Shown here: positions 56,343 through 64,000 of the stretch, piece by piece | Numbering within the stretch: position 1 is the stretch's first letter | Layout: the number at the start of each line of letters is the position of its first letter | From: Halicephalobus mephisto | Lineage: Eukaryota > Nematoda > Chromadorea > Rhabditida > Panagrolaimidae | Assembly: GCA_009193035.1 (NCBI GenBank) | Contig: SWDT01000086.1 | Coordinates: 248,001 to 312,000 of the forward strand | Length of the DNA stretch: 64,000 nt | Reading direction: 5' to 3' | Made by a program: the position numbers and the translations under genes | Notes under the pieces: generated by a model | Database searches by the model: none | The model's input: the letters and a program-made list of their open reading frames with translations, nothing else | What the model was told of the DNA's origin: nothing

Positions 56343-58554
56343 ATGAGTTTTATCCAAGTTGTTTATGAATATCTTTGGTGGATATTTACCAGTTACTGTA
56401 TGTTCAGATTAGCCAAATGTTTCTATATTTTGACCATGAGCATATATGGACACTTCTTGTCGACACCTTACGACTTGACGCCTTTGCTGGATAAATGGAC
56501 GGGCAAGTTTCGTTTATATAAAAACATATTTTATATCTTTAATACTTTTATTTAATTCTACTTACTTTTAATATTTAAAAAAGTTTTTGAAAATGTTTGA
56601 AATTTATTTTTTGATATTTTGAAGTTATCTTGTAAGATATGTTTATATTGATGCTACAATTATAGGATTGTGTGAGATTTGTCTATATCGATGTTCAAGG
56701 TTTACGAAATCTTGTAAGATGTTTATATCGGTACCAGATTTATAAAATCATGTAGTATTTCTCTATATCGATGTTCAAGATTTACAAAGTCTTTAAGATA
56801 TGTTTGTATTGATACTATAATTATAGAATCATGTAGTATTTCTCTGTATAGATATCAAAACTTTACACAAGTCCTGTAAGATGTTTATATCGGTACCAGA
56901 TTTATAAAATCGTATAGTATTTGTCTATACGGACATTAAAACTTTACGGAATCTTTGAGATATGTTTGTATTGGTGCTATAATTATAGAATCATGTAGTA
57001 TTTGTCTATATTGACATCAAAACTTTACACAAGTCTTGTAAAATGTTTATATCGGTATCAGATTTTTAAAATCGTGTAGTATTTCTCTATATCGATGTTC
57101 AAGATTTACAAAGTCTTTGAGATATGTTTATATTGATGCTATAATTATAGAATCATGTAGTATTTCTCTATATTGACATCAAAACTTTACACAAGTCTTG
57201 TAAGATGTTTATATCGGTATCAGATTTATAAAATCGTGTAGTATTTCTCTATATCGATGTTCAAGATTTACAAAGTCTTTGAGATATGTTTATATTGATG
57301 CTATAATTATAGAATCATGTAGTATTTCTCTATATTGACATCAAAACTTTACACAAGTCTTGTAAGATATGTTTATATTCATCCTAAATTTATAGTTTTG
57401 TAAGATTTGCTTATATCCGTATTGCAGTATTTAAATTTTGTAAGATTTTTTTACATGCATCTTGACGTTTTTGCATTTCATAAAACATTTGTATTAATCT
57501 TAAAATTATAAAAATATTTAGAATTTACTTTTATATCGATGCTGAAAATTTGGGACCTTTTGGAAGATATTCAAGCAGATATTTGGAATTTTTTATTCGA
57601 AATTTTTAGAATTTTTTAAACAACGGAAATCATTAAAAACAAATTTTAATTACTCAAGAAATGGATTTAATTGTTTCATATATCAAATTTTATTGGATCA
57701 TTTCAGTTGTGACGGGATGTACGGACGGGATAGGCAGGGCTTACATCGAGGAACTCGCCGAAGCCAGAGGGGTTCGAAAATTCTACTTGATCGCGAGAAA
57801 CGAAAAAAAAGTTAATCAATTTGCGCAAGAATTAAGTGAGTTTTTTTATTTTCGTCATTAGCTCCAGAATCTGACTTCAGAAGATCGCTACAATTGCGAA
57901 ATAAAAATCGCCATTTTCGACTTTGCTGAAGATGATTATTCAAAACTGCCTCAGGAACTGAAGACTATTGACGTCGGGATCTTGGTCAATTGCGTCGGAA
58001 TAGCTCCCGAAAAAGTCGGAAATTTCATAGAACTTCCAGAAGGCCTCCCAAGCAAGATTCTGAAGGTCAACCTCATGTCTTGCATGAAAATGATCGAGTT
58101 GATCCTCCCGGGGATGCTGAAACGAGATCAAGGAATCGTCGTGAACGTGGCTTCGATGACCGGTTGGAGACCGTTACCGTACATGTCCACTTATCCAGCT
58201 TCGAAAGCCGCGATTTCGTTCTATTCAGACGCCCTTTCAGACGAATTTCACCACACAAATGTGAAAATTAATTGTTTAATTCCACTTTTAGTCGCGACGA
58301 AAATTGCGAGTTACGACAGCAACGAAGCGAACGACATATTCGTCATAAAAACAAAAACATTTGCGAAATACGCCGTGAGGTTAATCGGGAATTTCAAAAT
58401 ATCCACCGGATCCTTCATCCACGACGTCCAAATCGCCTTGGGCACTTTGATCAGCTTCTGGGGCTTCAAGCAGCTCTTCGTGCCTTTCGTCATGCTCGGA
58501 ATCCACAAAAAAAGAGTCGACGATTACCAGAAAAAAATTCAGAAAACTCATTAA
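56343..58554 (+). CDS. Short-chain dehydrogenase, 17-beta-HSD12 / 3-ketoacyl-CoA reductase type
   Basis: NAD(P)-dependent oxidoreductase; the subfamily reduces 3-ketoacyl-CoA in fatty-acid elongation or sterols at the ER. Exons 56343-56502, 57707-57835 and 57881-58554 join in frame to 320 residues. An N-terminal membrane segment (residues about 5-40) is followed by VVTGCTDGIG, the TGxxxGxG cofactor motif. Then comes LVNCVGIA, where most relatives have NNVG. The catalytic set is NVASMTG (Ser) and YPASK (Tyr and Lys). The C-terminus is Lys-rich (KKRVDDYQKKIQKTH) without a canonical KKxx. Intron 1 uses a GC donor (ACGG|GCAAGT), the only junction that gives W-T-V-V-T-G. The ATG is 50 bp after the last possible channel exon, behind ATTCTTTAG, so downstream trans-splicing or an operon-like arrangement is possible. 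Confidence 0.92.
56503..57706. repeat. SDR intron 1 (GC-AG) with ~110-bp tandem array
   Basis: Between about 56.62 and 57.40 kb, seven or more units of about 105-125 bp alternate GATATGTTTATATTGATGCT/ATAATTATAGAATCATGTAG with TTTCTCTATATCGATGTTCA. The last three units are almost exact. Confidence 0.8.
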
Positions 58555-59365
58555 TCATAATTATTTCGTTCATAAAAATGTTCAAAATTAATTTTTTTTA
58601 TCAAAGTTATATTACTATAAAAATAAAAAACGAAAAATGTTACGAAATAGTTTCAACACGAATTTTTGGAGTTTTTTAGATATAAAAACTTCAGATATGT
58701 AAGTTTTAATCCAATTCTGAAGAATTTCAGAAAGTTTAAAGAATTATAATTCGATAAAAAAAATATTACGAAATAGTCTCGACACAAAACTCTAAAATTT
58801 TATAAAAACCTTTAAAATCTTTATTTTAAACAATTTCACAAGTTTTCAATGGTTTCTGAAGGATTCTAAAGATTTTTAAAGATATCAGGAGTTTATGAAA
58901 TTTCTAAAGGTGCTAAGTTTATATGAAATTTCTAAAGGTGCTAAGTTTATATGAAATTTCTAAGATAAAAGTTTATGAGATTTTTAAGATGTCAGAATGT
59001 CATGAGATTTTTAAAGATACTGGAAATTTATGAGAATCTTCAAGATACTAAAAGTTTATATGAAATTTTCCAAAATATCAGAACGTCATGAAATTTTTAA
59101 AATACTAAAAGTTTATGCGATTTTCTAAGATATCAGAAGTTTATATGAAATTCTTAAGATACCAGAAGATTATATGAGATTTTTAAGATACTAGAAGATT
59201 ATATGAAATTTTTCAAGATGTCAGAATGTCATGAGATTTTTAAAGATACTGGAAATTTATGAGAATCTTCAAGATACTAAAAGTTTATGCGATTTTCTAA
59301 GATATCAGAAGTTTATATGAGATTTTTAAGATACCAGAAGATTATATGAGATTTCCCAAGATTCC
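58555..59365. repeat. Intergenic array, ~33-bp units
   Basis: From about 58.86 to 59.36 kb, about fifteen degenerate units of AAGATACCAGAAGTTTATAT then GAGATTTTT. 58.56-58.85 kb is AT-rich with AAATAGTCTCGACACAAAAC and AAATAGTTTCAACACGAATT, single copies of the desert-type core. Confidence 0.75.
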
Positions 59366-59394
59366 GGTAAAGTAAAAAAACGAAGGCGGAGACC

Positions 59395-59440
59395 AAACGA
59401 CGCGCGCCGATTTGGCGGGAAAACCGATCTTTGAGTAGCT
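59395..59440 (+). promoter_or_regulatory. E2F-type promoter element of the Aurora kinase gene
   Basis: TTTGGCGGGAAA at 59411-59422 is a full-match E2F/DP consensus. It follows GACGCGCGCC and is followed ten bases later by TTTGAG, close to the CHR (TTYGAA) bound by LIN-54/MuvB. It lies about 130 bp upstream of the Aurora ATG, fitting cell-cycle control. Functional use is inferred. Confidence 0.6.
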
Positions 59441-59549
59441 GCTTGTTCTTGTGGAATCCATATATCAATTTTCCATTTTTTCTTTTTCCTTCGTTCCACT
59501 AATTATACCACATTTCTAAGCTTCGGATTTTGTAAATTCCATTACAGAT

Positions 59550-61269
59550 ATGTTGTCTCAGACCAGTTTAGTCCCGTAAGTTCCTGCGATTTAGAATTTT
59601 AAAATTTATTTTTATTTTTATTTTTAGAAAACAGTGGAAATTGGAGGAATTCGACATCGGAAGACCCCTCGGAAAAGGAAAATTCGGAAACGTGTACTTG
59701 GCCAGGGAAAAGAAAAAACGATATATCGTCGCCTTGAAGGTCGGTCCGGCACTGTATATTGTGCAATAAAAATTTTAATTTTCAGATTTTGTTCAAATCC
59801 CAGCTCGTGAAGGCCAATGTTACTCATCAGCTTGTCCGTGAAATTGAAATCCAATGTCATTTAAAGTAAGTTTTTAATTTTTTTTTGAAATAAAAAAATT
59901 TCAGTCATCCCAATATCCTGAGGATGTACAACTACTTTACGGACTCGAAGAAGGTTTATCTCATCCTCGAATACGCTCTTGGAGGAGAACTTTACAAACT
60001 GTTGCAGATGAAGAGAAGATTCAGCGAAAGGACCAGCGCAAAGGTTTGGAAAATTATTTTTAATTTTTTAAAGTTAAAATTCTGCGAAATTTTAAAATTT
60101 TTAGAAATTTCACAAAAACAAAATTTTTCTAGAATTTTATGGAAATTTACGAAACTTGAAAATTTTCAGAAGATTCTAGAATTTTATAAAGTTTTTGAAA
60201 TTTAAAATTTTATGGAAGTTTACGAAACTTGAAAATTTTCAGAAATCGGTGAAAGATTTTGGAATTTTATAGAGATTTTCGAAGCTTTTTTAACAACTTT
60301 TCAGAAGTCGATAGAAGATTCTAGAATTTTATAAAGTTTTTGAAATCTAAAATTTTATGAAAATTTATGAAACTTGAAAATTTTCAGAAATCGGTGGAAA
60401 ATTCCATAATTTTTTGAAATCTAGAATTTTATAGAAATTTCTGAAGGTCTTTGAAGATTTTAAAGTTTTTAGAACTTTTCAAAAGTCGATGGAGGATTCT
60501 GGAATCTTTGGGGATCTCACAGAACTTTCTACAATCATTTGCGGATTTTGTGAAGTTTCTGAAACCTTGTAACAAATTCTGGGACTTTATAAATTCACTA
60601 GAACTTCTGAAAATCGAACAAAATTTCCGCAAGTTTTAGATTTTCTGAAATCTTCAGAATCTAGTACAAAACTTCCGGGATTATGTAAATTAAAAAATGA
60701 TTTTTGGGAAATTCCGCAATGATTTTAATTTTTGCATTTTGTAATTTTCCAGTACATCTTCCAAGTCGCTGATGCCCTTGATTACTGTCATTCCAAGGAC
60801 GTGATTCATCGAGACATCAAGCCAGAAAACATTTTAATCGGAGCTAATGGAGAACTTAAACTCGCTGATTTCGGATGGTCTGTTCATGCTCCGTCTTCTA
60901 AGTTTGTTTGATTTATAATTATCCATATATCGATTTGTTTTCAGAAGACAAACAATGTGTGGAACTATGGATTATTTGCCTCCGGAAATGGTCAATGGAG
61001 CTGCGCACGACAAAAAAGTGGATTACTGGGCGATTGGAGTGCTGGCTTACGAGTTCTTGGTGGGCAAGCCCCCGTTCGAAAGTCCGTCCCAAAATGACAC
61101 TTATTCCAATATCCGGAATGTCCGGTACACTTTCCCGAATCACGTTTCTAAAGATGCACAGGATTTGATCAAGAAACTTCTGGTTCTGAATCCACAAGAC
61201 AGATTGGACCTGCAAGGCGTTATGAATCATTTCTGGATCCAAAAATTTGTAAACGAAGATTGTGATTAG
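59550..61269 (+). CDS. Aurora kinase (Aurora B / AIR-2-like)
   Basis: Mitotic Ser/Thr kinase acting on chromosomes, the spindle midzone or centrosomes. Exons 59550-59575, 59628-59739, 59786-59865, 59905-60043, 60753-60901 and 60945-61269 join in frame to 276 residues. Only about 17 residues precede the kinase domain, which favours Aurora B over the longer Aurora A. Features in order: glycine loop [13 protein letters not shown] (ATP Lys), [14 protein letters not shown], hinge [11 protein letters not shown], catalytic [12 protein letters not shown] in place of the usual DFG-plus-other residue (an Aurora trait), activation loop [16 protein letters not shown] with the RxT autophosphorylation site, and [20 protein letters not shown]. 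The C-lobe ends soon after HFWIQKF. Intron 4 (60044-60752) holds degenerate TTTTCAGAAGTCGATAGAAG repeats. The ATG is two bases after ATTACAG (trans-splice-like). Confidence 0.95.
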
Positions 61270-61403
61270 TTTCTGATAAACTTGACTTGGAAGATTTTTG
61301 TTTTTTACACTTGGAGTTGCTGTCGCGACATTAAGCATAGCGAGAAAGGAGCGATCGTTTAGGAGAAACGATTCTGCTTCCAGGAATGGAATTGGAAAAG
61401 GTT
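61270..61403. other. Aurora 3' flank
   Basis: Short non-coding stretch containing an inverted pair (GATCGTTTAGGAGAAACGAT at 61352-61371) that could form a small hairpin. Confidence 0.4.
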
Positions 61404-61474
61404 GCTCTCGTAGCTTAAGAGAAAAGCACTTGCCCGGATAGCAAGACGATGCGGGTTCGATCCCTGCCGAGAGA
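61404..61474 (+). tRNA. tRNA-like sequence, anticodon GGA (probably pseudogene or tRNA-derived repeat)
   Basis: Folds as a cloverleaf: acceptor GCTCTCG with CGAGAGA (six pairs), D stem GCTT/AAGC, anticodon stem CTTGC/GCAAG (five perfect pairs) with loop CCGGATA, T arm GCGGG-TTCGATC-CCTGC matching the B box. A T5 run follows at about 61477. Against a working tRNA: the D loop lacks GG, position 33 is C rather than T, and a GGA (Ser) tRNA should have a long variable arm, but only five bases are present. Confidence 0.45.
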
Positions 61475-61960
61475 CGTTTTTCCTTCCATATTAGTTTCGG
61501 ACTAGATGAGGCCAGAGCTAGTTTTCCGACAGTTGCTCTTGGGGTACTTGATGAGGATTTTTTTCGCGATTGGACCGACTCTGATGGCAGTCCAAGTTAG
61601 TCAGCGGGCACTAGAGGGGATTACTTTGATGACGGACTTGTGATAGTTGATCAGGATAACAGAGAAGATCAGTAGAAGCCAGTACTCCATATTATCGAAG
61701 TTGACAGAGTTCGGAGTTAAAATTAATTTTTCATTTTTAAAAGCAATTTATGAATCTATTTAAATTTAAAAAAATCTAGTTAAGGTTCAATTATTAATCT
61801 AGATAAAACAGATTTTTAAAATAAAAAATATATTTTTTAACAAGAAAAGTTAAAATTTCGATCCCGAATTCTGAGTTCTAATTTTAATAATACACAGCAC
61901 AGATTGAGTACAGTAGGAACTATGATAATCATCAAAATTAAAGATTGAAGATTAATCATA
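61475..61960. other. Intergenic, nothing firm
   Basis: 61.48-61.71 kb is GC-richer, with no supported frame; 61.71-61.96 kb is AT-rich. No feature is supported. Confidence 0.4.
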
Positions 61961-61965
61961 TCTAA

Positions 61966-62054
61966 GGAAGGTTGCCTAAAATATGTAAGGCTCACAGGGG
62001 GAGGGGGTCCCAGAAAAGCACCATATAAGCCTTACATATTTTAGACAAGCTCCC
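61966..62054. repeat. Hairpin with ~27-bp stem and G-rich loop
   Basis: Arm 61966-61992 and arm 62028-62054 are inverted copies with a perfect core (TAAAATATGTAAGGCT and its complement) and three or four mismatches outside. The 35-base loop contains GGGGGAGGGGG. It could be a miRNA-like precursor or a tiny inverted-repeat element. Confidence 0.65.
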
Positions 62055-62087
62055 TAAGTTGAATTCATAGAAAAAAACTTCCTACAC

Positions 62088-62617
62088 ACAAAAAAGGGTA
62101 CGTTAAAACGATTCTGATGTACTAGATATATTATATTTAATATATTGCTACATTAAGTACAATATCAGTGCATTGTATAAAATATACTAGTACATTGTAA
62201 CGATTTTGATCTATTAAATATATTTTATTCAATATGTCGATACATTCAAGTTGATGTTGATATATTTTATTCCATATGTTAATACATTAAAACGATTCTA
62301 ATATACTAGATATATTATATTTAATATATTGCTACATTAAGTACAATATTAGTGCATTGTATAAAATATACTAGTACATTGTAACGATTTTGATCTATTA
62401 AATATATTTTATTCAATATGTCGATACATTCAAGTTGATATCGATATATTTTATTCCATATGTTAATACATTAAAACGGTTCTGATATACTAGATATATT
62501 ATATTTAATATATTGCTACATTAAGTATAATATCAGTGTATTGTATATAATATACTAGTACATTAAATGTAATGTATCCGATATATTACAATCGTTTTAA
62601 TGTACCGTCTATATGTA
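62088..62617. mobile_element. Palindromic repeat element with 184-bp internal tandem units
   Basis: It starts ACACACAAAAAAGGGTACGTT and the body repeats TTAAAACGATTCTGATGTAC at about 62105, 62289 and 62472 (184 bp apart). The right end carries the inverted form (TACAATCGTTTTAATGTACC). Same family as the smaller element at 34385-34566. Confidence 0.75.
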
Positions 62618-62697
62618 CTGCAAAGCATTTTATTAAATTTTAAAAATCCTATTTATATAAAAATTTGCTTGTTTTTTATGTTGATAAAAATAAAAAT

Positions 62698-63827
62698 TTA
62701 CTTTGTTCTACTTCCAACAATAGTCAAAATGGGTTTCTGAGCCTTGAAGGAAAAAATAGAATTGTTTTTGTTTTGAACAATGTTCTTCGACAATTGTCTG
62801 ACTCGTTCGTTAAAAATGAAAATGATGACGGCGTGGACACAAGTGAGGATTACCATCATCCATAAAGTTATCATACTTATCCACGGCTTTAATATTTCGG
62901 AATAATTTAAGTGAGGAAGATTCGAAAAAGCCAAATTTTCGAAAGCCAATATTCCGCAAAGTAGAACACTTTGGATGAGGATCGGATATTCTGCTTTCAT
63001 TGTCGAAGTGTCGGCAGAAGACAAACCGTACTTTAGTCTTCCCAAAAATTTGAATTTGACTTCGAGGAAAATGGCGAAATAAGCTGCTAAGATGACATAA
63101 GGGATATAGCGGTTGTACCATTTGATGAACTAAAAATTAAAATTATTAAATTGATGGAAAAGGAAAAAAACCGTTTCTAATTTTATGATAACACCAGGGA
63201 CGTTTGGATGACAAAGAGATCGGAAGATAAATTCTAAAACAAAATTTAATTACGGAAAATTAGACAACAATTACTGTCAACTGCATCGAAGGTGTTGTAA
63301 CATCCAATTGTGGGACACATCAGACCGTAAATGGAAAACAATATCCAAATAGTCCCGATGATTATCCAGAGTCTAGAAGGTTTGAAAAAGAATTTGTCGA
63401 TGTTAGGGAAAAAGAAAATGAAGATTCTATTAATGGTAAGCAAAGTGGTGAAGATGTTCAGAGCTCTATAAGAGACTCGGTCAAAAGTGGAGAAGATCAT
63501 GGTCCAGATCTTCGGATAAATCTAAAATTTAAAATCAAATATTTTAATTAAAGTAACCTTACAGGTCCATTAGCATAGAGTGAAGGAATAGCAACGAAAA
63601 CTTGAGTCACCATAGCCATGAAATCACATATCAATAACTGCCAGGTAATAATGAAGAACGAAAAATGCTTCAGCTGTTGTCTTCCCTGAAATTTTTAATA
63701 ACATGTCGAAAAATTAATAATTACTCACCTTAATCAAAACTATCAAAATCAGCAAATTTGATGCAATACAAAAAACCACTAGAAGAGATAATATCGATGC
63801 TCCAACGCATCTGACCGTTGTGATCAT
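62698..63827 (-). CDS. Serpentine chemoreceptor, SRX/SRT-like (SRG superfamily)
   Basis: Nematode seven-transmembrane sensory receptor. Exons on the minus strand: 63729-63827, 63563-63685, 63254-63521, 63172-63233 and 62698-63129, in frame, 327 residues, the usual size. Seven hydrophobic segments are visible: TM1 ILSLLVVFCIASNLLILIVL, TM2 FFIITWQLLICDFMAMVTQV, TM3 ending NIFTTLLTINRIFIFFFPN (the NR...FP form of these families), TM4 IIIGTIWILFSIYGL, TM5 YIPYVILAAYFAIFL, TM6 EYPILIQSVLLCGILAF (ILIQ is characteristic), TM7 ISMITLWMMVILTCVHAVII followed by FIFNERVRQL. The donor at 63171 (GTTTTT) is weak but frame requires it. The start follows TTCACTCATCAG; the frame is open further upstream, so the N-terminus could be longer. 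The exact subfamily is not certain. Confidence 0.82.
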
Positions 63828-64000
63828 GATTGGTAACTTCTGATGAGTGAATACAACCAAATTCTTTATTAGAAATGCCTCCAAATATGGTAAAACGAAA
63901 GGAGGTAAAGTGAGTTGAAAACAGTAATTTTATGCTTTGAGTATATAATAATAGTAATGTTCTTACTTATTTCCAACAACTGACATTCCTAGAGCAGATT
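63828..64000. other. Upstream flank of the chemoreceptor
   Basis: The receptor frame stays open for about 35 codons upstream of 63827, to a TAA near 63933, without a good acceptor or ATG. A minus-strand GTAAGA donor sits at 63964-63969, so part of another exon may start beyond the window. Confidence 0.3.

Overview
The window looks like a piece of chromosome from a free-living rhabditid nematode (Caenorhabditis-like). Genes have many short exons with GTAAGT-type donors and TTTTCAG acceptors. Several start codons sit a few bases after a TTTCAG, as expected for spliced-leader trans-splicing. The receptor families (NPR-type and FMRFamide-type peptide receptors, an SRX/SRT-like serpentine receptor) are those that are expanded in nematodes. 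Non-coding DNA is very AT-rich and packed with tandem arrays. No search tool was available; all family calls come from motifs read in hand-spliced translations, checked for frame continuity across every junction.

Left gene block (1-20.4 kb). A divergent pair shares a 135-bp promoter: phosphopantothenoylcysteine decarboxylase (minus, runs off the left edge) and an importin-alpha-like protein (plus, 521 aa). Then come a cyclopropane-fatty-acid-synthase-like methyltransferase (plus, 447 aa), a large fold-back element, an unrecognised gene (plus, 271-289 aa), an NPR-type neuropeptide receptor (minus, one 2.9-kb intron) and a second peptide receptor of FMRFamide-receptor type (minus, 487 aa).

Central repeat-rich desert (20.4-51.5 kb). 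About 31 kb carries no full gene that I can recognise. It holds at least twenty tandem arrays, many sharing one short core (GGTCCTGAnTGGAAA in either orientation), two LTR-like blocks, terminal-inverted-repeat elements, a long-range inverted duplication 19 kb apart, an inverted pair of small membrane-protein genes, and a few exon-like islands and micro-ORFs.

Right gene block (51.5-64 kb). A Shab-related voltage-gated potassium channel (plus, 499 aa, with a possible alternative C-terminus) is followed within about 50 bp by a steroid-dehydrogenase/3-ketoacyl-CoA-reductase type SDR with a GC-AG intron. Next is an Aurora kinase (276 aa) with an E2F-type site just upstream, a tRNA-like sequence, a perfect-stem hairpin, a palindromic repeat element and an SRX/SRT-like chemoreceptor (minus, 327 aa).

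The genes do not form one pathway. Housekeeping and cell-cycle genes (PPCDC, importin, Aurora, SDR) lie beside neuronal signalling genes (two peptide receptors, a Kv channel, a chemoreceptor), which is ordinary for a nematode chromosome. The most unusual content is the methyltransferase, the importin-like protein without its tryptophan ladder, the channel with an altered S6 hinge, and the organisation of the repeat desert.
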